Origin: Chloroflexota bacterium
GTDB lineage: Bacteria; Chloroflexota; Limnocylindria; Limnocylindrales; CSP1-4
Direction: 5' to 3'
DNA length: 12,003 nucleotides
NCBI GenBank assembly: GCA_021812735.1
Contig: JAKAMV010000205.1
Coordinates: 1-12,003, forward strand
This document shows positions 6,891-12,003 of the stretch, one piece after another. Each line of letters opens with the position of its first letter. Position 1 is the stretch's first letter. The translations under genes and the position numbers were made by a program. The notes beneath the pieces were generated by a model. The model saw nothing but the letters and a program-made list of their open reading frames with translations, searched no databases and was not told the origin of the DNA.

Positions 6891-6897
6891 GCCGACG

Positions 6898-6926
6898 ATT
6901 GTGGGGCCGATGCGGACGCAGGTCGA
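6898..6926 (-). promoter_or_regulatory. candidate leaderless promoter of the response regulator
   Basis: On the minus strand, TCGACC (-35-like, 6926-6921) is 17 bases from CACAAT (-10-like, 6903-6898), each matching 4 of 6 positions. Only 7 bases separate CACAAT from the ATG at 6890, so transcription would start at or next to the A of the start codon. There is no ribosome binding site in that gap, consistent with leaderless mRNA. Confidence 0.4.
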
Positions 6927-6940
6927 GGGTCCGCCCGCGC

Positions 6941-6969
6941 GTCTGTGAGAAGTCTCACCCGGGTCTCAG
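6941..6969. promoter_or_regulatory. three direct repeats at 11-bp pitch, candidate OmpR/PhoB-type operator
   Basis: GTCTGTG (6941-6947), GTCTCAC (6952-6958) and GTCTCAG (6963-6969) are spaced exactly 11 bp start to start, with 4-bp spacers. This is the 7+4 architecture bound head-to-tail by PhoB/OmpR-family winged-helix dimers. The same stretch also contains the palindrome GTGAGA-AG-TCTCAC (6945-6958). It lies between the regulator gene and the divergent redox operon, so it could serve both promoters. Binding by this particular regulator is inferred. Confidence 0.6.
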
Positions 6970-7035
6970 TGCACGGTCGGCGCGCTGGAGCCACGCTGGG
7001 GGCCTGTTCGAAATCCCGTCGGGAGGCCCAACTCC

Positions 7036-7338
7036 ATGCTGACACGCGTGGCGCTCCTCGCCGCCTCGCTGGCCGCGTCGGCCGTCCTAGCGCTCGGGCT
7101 GGCGATCGCGGGCGTGGTTTTCGCCCGGCCCGCCGCAACCCCTCCCGGGGTCAACACCCCGGCTGCGGCGTCGGCCCCTGCCGCCCCGCCCCAGCCCGTC
7201 ACGCAGATCGACACCGTGTACGTGGTGCCGCCCGCCGCGGGCCCCAACCCCACCCCTGCCCCAACTCCCTCGCCCATCATCGTCAAGCGCGTGATCGTCA
7301 CGCCCGCAGGCGGCGTCGAGGGCGGAGACAACGACTGA
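7036..7338 (+). CDS. small proline-rich single-pass protein A
   Basis: Unrecognised protein of 100 residues. A hydrophobic helix at 5-29 is either a signal anchor or an uncleaved signal peptide. The rest is an Ala/Pro-rich tail with hydrophobic patches at 55-64 (VTQIDTVYVV) and 81-89 (IIVKRVIVT), ending in an acidic GGDND. The tail most likely faces outward. The ATG has GGGAGG about 9 bases upstream. It opens a four-gene operon with a second small protein, ApbE and a heme-type membrane protein; its stop shares one base with the next start (TGATG). There is no FMN-binding domain, no cysteine and no histidine. A role as a small subunit, linker or scaffold for the redox complex is inferred from context only. 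Confidence 0.75.
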   Translation: MLTRVALLAASLAASAVLALGLAIAGVVFARPAATPPGVNTPAAASAPAAPPQPVTQIDTVYVVPPAAGPNPTPAPTPSPIIVKRVIVTPAGGVEGGDND

Positions 7339-7850
7339 TGACCGAACCCCGCCAGCCCGGCCCGCCCGGAGGTCGTCCCGTGCCGCCGCCCGCCCACGCG
7401 CGGCAGGACGCGCATCCGCAGCACCTGTCCCTCCACCACCCCGCTCGAGCGGACCTCGAGGCTCGTCGGCGGCGCGGCGTGGCCGAGCCCAGCGGCATCC
7501 GCATGGTGGTCGCCCTCGCCGGCCTCGCGTCGGCATCCGCCCTGGCCACGGCGATGCTGCCGTCGATCCTGCCCAAGCCGGTTGCGGTGACGTCCGCGGA
7601 CGTCGTGGCGGCCGACGCGGCGGCGTCCCAGGGCTCGAGCCCGTCTCCCGCGCCGTCGGTGATCCACGTGACGCGCGTCGTCACCCTCGCACCGGGCCAG
7701 ACCCTGCCGCCGGACGCCCTCGCTGGCAGCGCGACCGCCGCCACACCCACGACGCCCGGGGCGACCCCCAGGACGACACCCGCTGCCACGCCCCGGCCGA
7801 CGCCCCGGATCATCGTCCAGACCGTCACGCGCCAGTCAGGCAAGCCGTGA
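7338..7850 (+). CDS. small proline-rich single-pass protein B with His-rich cytoplasmic tail
   Basis: Unrecognised protein of 170 residues. Residues 1-53 are a Pro/Arg tail with five histidines (20, 26, 29, 33, 34) and an RRRR stop at 43-46. Residues 54-76 are a transmembrane helix. The remainder is a Ser/Thr/Pro-rich outer segment with Thr-Pro repeats at 136-156. The positive-inside rule puts the N-terminus in the cytoplasm. Its C-terminal RIIVQTVT resembles PIIVKRVIV in protein A, suggesting the two share a beta strand or common origin. The ATG overlaps the upstream stop by one base and has GGCGGAG upstream; its own stop overlaps the ApbE start (GTGA). The same frame continues open upstream to 6399, but that part has no coding signature. 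Function is unknown; context points to the ApbE/heme redox system. Confidence 0.75.
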   Translation: MTEPRQPGPPGGRPVPPPAHARQDAHPQHLSLHHPARADLEARRRRGVAEPSGIRMVVALAGLASASALATAMLPSILPKPVAVTSADVVAADAAASQGSSPSPAPSVIHVTRVVTLAPGQTLPPDALAGSATAATPTTPGATPRTTPAATPRPTPRIIVQTVTRQSGKP

Positions 7851-8758
7851 CCGACCTCGCCGTCCCCGCGACCGCCGAGGCCCGCCGCGCCATGTTGGGC
7901 GGTGAGGTCGCCGTCCACGCCACGGGTGACGTCACGCGGTCGCAGCTCGGCGCCGTGCTCGACCGGCTCGCGGCGTGGGCGTCCAGGCTGACGCGGTTCG
8001 AGCCGGGGTCGGAGCTGGCGCGCGCCAACGCCGCTCCCGGAGATCGCACGCGCATCGGGCCCACGCTCACGGCGGTGCTCGACTGGGCCCGCGCGGCCGA
8101 GGGCCTGACCGACGGACTCGTCGATGTGGCCATGCTCGAGGCGCGCCTCGCGGCGGAGGCCGGCGTGCCCGTCCGCCCGCCCCGGGCCGCAAGCCGCCGC
8201 TGGTCGCTCGAGCGCGGCCCCAGGGCGAGCGTTCTGCGGCGCGACCCCGGCGTCCGGATCGACCTCGACGGGGTGGCCAAGGGTTGGCTCGCCGACCGTG
8301 CCCTCGCGCTGGCCCCGGGCCGATCCGCCCTCGTGGACGCGGACGGCGACATCGCCCTGAGGCTGGCCGGTCCCGACGACGCGTGGGTGCTGGGCGTGGC
8401 CGACCCGCGCGACGCAGAGGAGTTCCTGGCGGTGCTCCGGTTCCGCGCCGGGATCGCTCCGGGCGCGTTCGGCGTGGCCACATCGGGGACCAGCGTCCAC
8501 CGCTGGGCCCACGCGCGCGGCGATGCCCACCACCTGATCGATCCCCACACCTGGCGGCCGGCCGTCACGGACATCGTCCAGGCGACGGTCGTGGCGGGAT
8601 CGGCCCGCGAGGCGGAGGCCCTCGCCAAGGCTGCCGTGATCGTCGGCACGGCGCGCGCGTTCGCGCTGCTCGACCGCCCCGGCGTCCTCGGGGCCCTCAT
8701 CCTCACCGAGCGCGGCGACCTCCGCGCCACCCCGGAGATGCTGCGATGGCTGGCGTGA
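7847..8758 (+). CDS. apbE: FAD:protein FMN transferase (ApbE family)
   Basis: Transfers FMN from FAD to a Ser/Thr of a partner protein through a phosphoester bond; Mg-dependent. Length (303 residues) is normal. Family blocks are visible: SRLTRFEPGSELARAN (46-61), RIDLDGVAKGWLADRA (137-152, normally GGIAKGY), ALVDADGD (161-168, normally NxGGD), ATSG (211-214), HHLIDPHTWRPA (228-239, normally DPxTGxPA), and TVVAGSAREAEALAKA (247-262). In the last block, the usual Asp and Thr Mg ligands of ADALST are Glu256 and Lys260. This variant may be shared by actinobacterial/chloroflexotal ApbE proteins but deserves checking. No signal peptide or lipobox is visible, so it may act in the cytoplasm before substrate export. 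The GTG start overlaps the protein B stop by 4 bases. No classical FMN_bind substrate is encoded nearby. Confidence 0.9.
   Translation: MTDLAVPATAEARRAMLGGEVAVHATGDVTRSQLGAVLDRLAAWASRLTRFEPGSELARANAAPGDRTRIGPTLTAVLDWARAAEGLTDGLVDVAMLEARLAAEAGVPVRPPRAASRRWSLERGPRASVLRRDPGVRIDLDGVAKGWLADRALALAPGRSALVDADGDIALRLAGPDDAWVLGVADPRDAEEFLAVLRFRAGIAPGAFGVATSGTSVHRWAHARGDAHHLIDPHTWRPAVTDIVQATVVAGSAREAEALAKAAVIVGTARAFALLDRPGVLGALILTERGDLRATPEMLRWLA
8734..8737 (+). promoter_or_regulatory. ribosome binding site deciding the start of the heme-type membrane protein
   Basis: GGAG lies 8 bases upstream of ATG 8746, inside the end of apbE. The competing starts GTG 8755 (which would give a 4-base GTGA overlap like the previous junction) and ATG 8770 lack comparable sites. 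Confidence 0.5.
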
Positions 8759-9441
8759 CATCGCGCGGGATGGACCCGCGCACCTCGCTCGTCCGGTTCG
8801 GCCTGCCCGCGATCGCCGCCGGCGTCGTGATCGGGGGGACGCTGCCGGGCGTGGTGGCCGGCGTGCTGGCGGCGAGCCCGACCAGCCTGCCGTGGCTGTT
8901 CGAGCGGCTGTTCGCCTGGCTGGCCTACCTCACGATGTCACTATCGGTGGTCTACGGCCTGCTGCTCTCGACCAAGCTGCTGGACGCGATCGCCCACCGG
9001 CCCGTGAGCTTCGCGCTCCACCAGGACCTTGCCGTCGCGGGCCTGGCGATGGCCGCCCTGCACGCCGGCCTGCTGAGCCTCGACGCGTCGATGCCGTTCA
9101 CCCTGGCAGACCTGCTGCTGCCCGGCGCGTCGCCGTACGCGCCGCTCGCGGTTGGCGCAGGGCAGGTCGCGCTCTACCTCACGGCGATCGTGACGGCCAG
9201 CTTCCACGTCCGGCGGCGGATCGGCCAGCGGGCCTGGCGGGCACTCCACCTGGTGACGTTCCTCTCGTTCGCCGGCGCCACCGCGCACGGCATCGCCGCC
9301 GGCACCGACAGCGGCCAGGCGTGGGCGCAGTGGATCTACCTCGGCTCGCTGGCCATCGTGGCGTTCCTCGTGGCGTACCGCCTCGGGCTCGTCCTGGCGG
9401 CGCGCGCCGGGCGTCGGGCGAGGCTGGCCCCGGCCGCCTGA
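8746..9441 (+). CDS. ferric-reductase-like six-helix membrane protein, probable di-heme b cytochrome
   Basis: Integral membrane protein of 231 residues with about six helices (near 16-42, 52-74, 88-110, 133-153, 166-186, 195-220). TM3 carries His92 and His106 (14 apart) and TM5 carries His168 and His181 (13 apart). The two-heme core of NOX/ferric reductases has the same pattern (gp91phox His101/115 and His209/222), so two stacked b hemes passing electrons across the membrane are likely. The C-terminus stops right after the last helix, so there is no FAD/NAD(P)H domain; electrons must come from and go to partners. ApbE next door suggests a flavinylated partner. Start ATG 8746 overlaps apbE by 13 bases; GTG 8755 is an alternative. 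It belongs to the ferric-reductase-like transmembrane group (YedZ/MsrQ-like fold). Confidence 0.88.
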   Translation: MAGVTSRGMDPRTSLVRFGLPAIAAGVVIGGTLPGVVAGVLAASPTSLPWLFERLFAWLAYLTMSLSVVYGLLLSTKLLDAIAHRPVSFALHQDLAVAGLAMAALHAGLLSLDASMPFTLADLLLPGASPYAPLAVGAGQVALYLTAIVTASFHVRRRIGQRAWRALHLVTFLSFAGATAHGIAAGTDSGQAWAQWIYLGSLAIVAFLVAYRLGLVLAARAGRRARLAPAA

Positions 9442-9473
9442 CCGCGGCGCGGCCCAGCGGCGACGTCTGGCCC

Positions 9474-9494
9474 GACGGGGCTCGGCGACCCGTC
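9474..9494. terminator. weak hairpin between convergent redox operon and hydrolase gene
   Basis: GACGGG (9474-9479) and CCCGTC (9489-9494) pair around a 9-base loop in the 65-base gap between the operon end (9441) and the leftward hydrolase stop (9507). No T-tract follows. It is a modest candidate for separating convergent transcripts. Confidence 0.3.
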
Positions 9495-9506
9495 AGCCCG
9501 CGGCGG

Positions 9507-10277
9507 TCACGAGGCGGTGACGTCCCGCGGGGCGAGGTGCTCCCCGAAGAACGCGAGCATCCGGCCCCACGCGTCCTCGGCGGCGTCCGGGTCGTGCGCC
9601 ACGCGCATCGGGCCGTGGGCCATGGCCGCCATCAGGGGCCCGTCGTGCCGGCTCATGAACGAGTGCCCGGCGTCCGGGTAGGTCTTGACGTCATGGGGGA
9701 CGCCAGCGGCCTCGAGGGCCGCCTGGAGGACGGCCCCGTTCGAGCCGAAGGTCCGGTCCCGCCCGCCGTACGAGGCCACCACGGGGCAGACGTCCGGGAT
9801 GATCGACATGTCCGCCGGCAGCCCGGCGTAGAAGGGCGCCACCGCGCGGAGCTCGCGACCGCCGCGCGCGGCGTACAGGATGGCGAAGCCGCCGCCGGCG
9901 CAGAAGCCCGCCATGCCGATGCGGTCGGGGTCCACCCCGGGGCGTGCGGCCAGCCAGTCGTGGAACGCGCGCATCTCCCGGTACGGGCGGCCGCGGGCCA
10001 CCCGGCTCATGCCGCGCATGAACCGCGCGATGCACAGCGGCTTGAACCCCGCCCCGACCAGGTCCGGCGCGAGGGCGACATAGCCGCTGTCGGCGAAGCG
10101 GCTCGCGATCCGCCGGATGTCGTCGTTGAGGCCCATGATCTCGTGGACCACGATGACCGCCGGGTGGGGCGGCAGCGGAGCGTCGAGGTCGGCGCCAGCC
10201 GGCGGCTCGGGCTCCGCGTAGAACGCCGTCAGCTCGCGGCCGTTGCCGTGGAAGGTGAAGTCGCGTCTCGTCGCCAT
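9507..10277 (-). CDS. dienelactone hydrolase family protein
   Basis: Cytoplasmic alpha/beta-hydrolase of 256 residues. The dienelactone-hydrolase triad is visible: nucleophile Cys126 in GFCAGGG (124-130), Asp174 in GGRDRTF (171-177), and His205 in AGHSFM (203-208). Glu46 in VVHEIMGLND (43-52) matches the Glu that holds the Cys in DLH. Enzymes of this family open cyclic enol-lactones or cleave related esters; the natural substrate here is not evident, and many members are generalists. The start is uncertain: ATG 10277 is chosen, ATG 10286 would add three residues, and neither has a good ribosome binding site. It follows the VOC gene by 26 bases on the same strand, so the two are probably co-transcribed. 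The frame is open further upstream but overlaps the VOC gene and is not coding there. Confidence 0.9.
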   Translation of the reverse strand: MATRRDFTFHGNGRELTAFYAEPEPPAGADLDAPLPPHPAVIVVHEIMGLNDDIRRIASRFADSGYVALAPDLVGAGFKPLCIARFMRGMSRVARGRPYREMRAFHDWLAARPGVDPDRIGMAGFCAGGGFAILYAARGGRELRAVAPFYAGLPADMSIIPDVCPVVASYGGRDRTFGSNGAVLQAALEAAGVPHDVKTYPDAGHSFMSRHDGPLMAAMAHGPMRVAHDPDAAEDAWGRMLAFFGEHLAPRDVTAS

Positions 10278-10303
10278 GCGCGGCATGGTACGGGCCGCCG
10301 GGT

Positions 10304-11065
10304 TCAGCCGCCGGGGAGCTGCCACGCCACCCCGTGGCGCAGCGTGCTCCGCCCGTGCGCCCCGGCCGTCGCCAGCCGGATCTCGGGAGGGCGGCCGGCA
10401 CCCTCGAGCAGCCGGACCGCGTGCGGGCCGACCCGCGCGGACCAGTTCGCGGGCCCTGCGTCGAACGGGATCCCGACCACGGCCTGGCAGCGGGCCGCGA
10501 AGGCAGCCGGGTCGGCGACGGGCAGCGCCAGCTCGGCGAGGCGCGCCTGCCCGAGTCCAGGATGGGCGAACGCCCGGCGTGCCGCCATGGCCTCGGCGCC
10601 CCACTCGGCGCCCGCCATCTCGTGCTCGATGAGGAACGGCGGCGCGTCGGGGCCGAGGACCGGGAACGCTGTCACCCAGCGGACGGTCTCGCCGTCGGGC
10701 CGGACTCGCGAGCCGGTCACCGGCGGGCCGATCGGGGAGCCCGCCGCGCGCAGCCGCGAGGCCTCGGCGACGCAGTCGTCCACGGCCACCGCCCAGGTGG
10801 CCAGCCCCTCGCTCCCCGCGTCGAGCAAGGCCAGGGCCGCCTGGCCGACAGCGAACTCGGGGCTGGCCAGGACGAGCCCGCGGTCGAAGACGCCGATCAG
10901 CTCTAGGTAGGCGTCGCCCAGGAACGCCAGCCGGTTCCAGGTCCCGGCCGACGCGTGGCGCCCCCCGCCCGAGAACGAGAGGCCGAGCCGCGTCTCGAGG
11001 CCGGCGGCGGCGTCGTCGGGGTCCCGGACCGCGATGACGAGGTGGTCGATGCCCAGGATGCCCAC
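10304..11065 (-). CDS. VOC-superfamily, glyoxalase-like domain protein
   Basis: Protein of 253 residues with the glyoxalase-like (PF13468-type) pattern. It opens with GIDHLVIAVRD (5-15), with His8 as first metal-ligand candidate. A beta strand YLELIGVF (53-60) follows with Glu55, then a second module (WAVAVDD..., 91 onward) with FLIEHEM (144-150) and His148. The third part (175-220, LAELALPVADPAAFAARC...) looks like a degenerate extra module. Such proteins bind a divalent metal and act on small molecules by isomerisation, ring cleavage or group transfer; the reaction here is unknown. ATG 11065 is used; an in-frame GTG lies 6 bases upstream. It is divergent from the HhH-GPD gene and just upstream of the hydrolase, which suggests a small catabolic or detoxification pair. 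Confidence 0.85.
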   Translation of the reverse strand: MGILGIDHLVIAVRDPDDAAAGLETRLGLSFSGGGRHASAGTWNRLAFLGDAYLELIGVFDRGLVLASPEFAVGQAALALLDAGSEGLATWAVAVDDCVAEASRLRAAGSPIGPPVTGSRVRPDGETVRWVTAFPVLGPDAPPFLIEHEMAGAEWGAEAMAARRAFAHPGLGQARLAELALPVADPAAFAARCQAVVGIPFDAGPANWSARVGPHAVRLLEGAGRPPEIRLATAGAHGRSTLRHGVAWQLPGG

Positions 11066-11129
11066 GCGGACGATGCTACCGGGCGAGCCGCCGGGCCGGT
11101 GCGGCGGGAGCGTCGCGTACGATGGTCAC

Positions 11130-11717
11130 ATGCCCGAACCCATGCCCGAGCCCGTCACCTCGCTCCCGTTCACCGGCAACCCCGAAGCCGACGCGCTGCT
11201 CGCGTCCAGTCCGCTCGCCCTGCTCGTGGGCTTTGCGCTGGACCAGCAGGTCGCCGTGCAGAAGGCCTTCTCCGGCCCGCTCGAGCTGGCCCGCCGACTG
11301 GGCGGGCTCGATGCCGTCGCCGTGGCCGGCCTGCCACCCGAGGACCTCGAGACCGCCTTCCGGACGCCGCCGGCGCTGCACCGCTTCCCGGGCATGATGG
11401 CCGGCCGAGTCCAGGCGCTGTGCGCGGTGGTGGCGAGCGAGTACGGCAACGACGCCTCCGGGATCTGGACCGGGGCGTCGGACGCCCGCGACCTGCGGGC
11501 GCGGCTCAGGGCGCTGCCGGGGATCGGCGAGGCCAAGTCGGCGACCGTCATCGGGGTGCTCGCCCGTCGGTTCGGCGTCCGGCCGGCCGGGTGGGAGGCC
11601 CAGCTGCCCGCGGAGCCGACGCTCGCGGACGTGGACTCGGCCGAGGCGCTGGCGGCCTACCAGGCGGGCAAGCGGGCCCGCAAGGCCGAGGGGCGAGCCG
11701 CCGGCGGCCGACCGTGA
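11130..11717 (+). CDS. HhH-GPD-type base-excision-repair-like protein (TIGR03252-like)
   Basis: Protein of 195 residues resembling the uncharacterised HhH-GPD group TIGR03252, found mainly in Actinobacteria and relatives. The opening helix block LLVGFALDQQVAVQKAF (31-47) and the helix-hairpin-helix LRALPGIGEAKSATVIGVL (126-144) are visible. In Nth/MutY/OGG1-type glycosylases, a Lys (in lyases) directly follows the GxG-x of the hairpin and an Asp lies about 18 residues later. Here the Lys position is Ala135 (Lys136 is shifted by one), and no Asp occurs in RRFGVRPAGWEAQLP. DNA binding is therefore likely, but glycosylase activity is doubtful. Start ATG 11130 is preferred; ATG 11142 is possible; an open extension to 11034 overlaps the divergent gene. 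It overlaps the next gene by 4 bases (GTGA). Confidence 0.85.
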   Translation: MPEPMPEPVTSLPFTGNPEADALLASSPLALLVGFALDQQVAVQKAFSGPLELARRLGGLDAVAVAGLPPEDLETAFRTPPALHRFPGMMAGRVQALCAVVASEYGNDASGIWTGASDARDLRARLRALPGIGEAKSATVIGVLARRFGVRPAGWEAQLPAEPTLADVDSAEALAAYQAGKRARKAEGRAAGGRP

Positions 11718-12003
11718 GCACGACGGACCTGCTCGCGGTCGCCGCGACCGTCGCCGGCCTGGCCATGGCCCTGTCGCCGGCTCTCCAGATCCGGCGGATG
11801 CGCCGGACCAGATCGTCGAACGACGTGTCCCTGCTCTACCTGGGGCTGCTCATGGTCGGGTTCGCGGTCTGGATCTCGTACGGGGTCGCCCTCCCGAATT
11901 GGGTGCTCGTGGGCACCAACTCCGCCTCGCTGGCCTTCATGCTGCTGACCGTCCTGGTGGCGCTGCGCTACCGCCGCGGCGGCGCCCGGCGGGCGGCCGC
12001 GGG
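11714..12003 (+). CDS. SemiSWEET-type (MtN3/PQ-loop) sugar transporter, 3' end outside window
   Basis: Small three-helix membrane protein; 96 codons are visible and the frame is open at the right edge. TM1 is about 5-24, TM2 39-57 and TM3 63-84. SPALQIRRMRRTRSSNDVS (21-39) is the PQ-loop equivalent that joins TM1 to TM2, with the typical basic stretch and S-x-D-V-S ending. Asn70 in TM3 (GTNSASL) and Trp53 in TM2 fit the conserved substrate-pocket positions of SemiSWEETs. Bacterial SemiSWEETs are about 85-100 residues and work as dimers that let sugars move down their gradient, so little is missing here. The GTG start overlaps the HhH-GPD stop by 4 bases, implying co-transcription, with no obvious functional link. 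The substrate is unknown. Confidence 0.85.
   Translation, partial: MSTTDLLAVAATVAGLAMALSPALQIRRMRRTRSSNDVSLLYLGLLMVGFAVWISYGVALPNWVLVGTNSASLAFMLLTVLVALRYRRGGARRAAA

Noticed and set aside
6399..7337. Upstream extension of small protein B in the same frame
   Set aside because: It runs antisense through the response regulator and across protein A, with no coding signature. The ATG at 7338 has a ribosome binding site and a one-base overlap with the upstream stop.
7754..7808. Thr-Pro repeat DNA in protein B as a possible tandem repeat or CRISPR-like array
   Set aside because: The units are short and irregular and encode an in-frame Thr/Pro-rich linker. There are no spacers or conserved repeats.
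10278..10604. N-terminal extension of the dienelactone hydrolase
   Set aside because: It would overlap the VOC gene coding sequence by about 300 bases, and the added sequence is Arg/Pro/Ala-rich without a domain.
8892..10910. Plus-strand open frame of 672 codons
   Set aside because: It overlaps the heme-type membrane gene in another frame and runs antisense to the hydrolase and VOC genes. It contains no recognisable domain.
1..12003. Mobile elements, tRNA or rRNA genes, CRISPR arrays
   Set aside because: No transposase or integrase motif, terminal repeats, tRNA-like cloverleaf or rRNA sequence was recognised by eye. A covariance-model search was not possible here.

Overview
The window is very GC-rich (visibly about 70% or more), densely packed bacterial DNA. 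Genes often overlap by 1 to 4 bases (ATGA, GTGA and TGATG junctions), and GTG and TTG starts are common. Base composition and gene types (DUF2089/DUF4097 cluster, TIGR03252-like HhH-GPD protein, BcrA-like ABC ATPase, small flavinylation locus) fit a high-GC terrestrial Chloroflexota (Limnocylindria-like) or an actinobacterium. This placement is inference; no rRNA or marker gene is present.

Left part (1-2681). A minus-strand ABC transporter ATPase runs off the left edge. A 302-base divergent gap separates it from a plus-strand secreted protein with a signal peptide and a caspase-like His/Cys arrangement, for which I assign a TTG start at 893. A perfect 15-bp hairpin terminator follows, then a UlaG-like metallo-beta-lactamase-fold hydrolase.

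Middle-left (2682-4883). A comparatively AT-rich gap holds dyads, a TTGACA box and a ribosome binding site. It precedes a tight three-gene operon: a DUF2089 zinc-ribbon/HTH regulator, a DUF4097 beta-repeat protein with a tryptophan heptad segment, and a small two-module protein. All three carry the same short SHOCT-like helical module, suggesting one regulatory or envelope-stress unit comparable to YvlB/Lia-type systems.

Centre (4884-9441). A minus-strand OmpR-type response regulator and HAMP-less histidine kinase are transcribed divergently from a four-gene plus-strand operon. That operon encodes two small proline-rich single-pass proteins, an ApbE-type FAD:protein FMN transferase, and a six-helix membrane protein whose histidine pairs have the spacing of the two-heme NADPH-oxidase/ferric-reductase core. 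Three direct repeats at exact 11-bp pitch lie in the shared intergenic region and look like the regulator's operator. No recognisable FMN-binding-domain substrate is encoded here, so the two small proteins are candidate partners. This regulated flavin/heme redox locus is the most interesting part of the window.

Right part (9442-12003). A minus-strand pair, a VOC/glyoxalase-like protein followed by a dienelactone-hydrolase-family enzyme, sits between the redox operon and a plus-strand pair: an HhH-GPD protein of the TIGR03252 type that lacks the usual catalytic residues, overlapping by 4 bases a SemiSWEET-type sugar transporter cut by the right edge.
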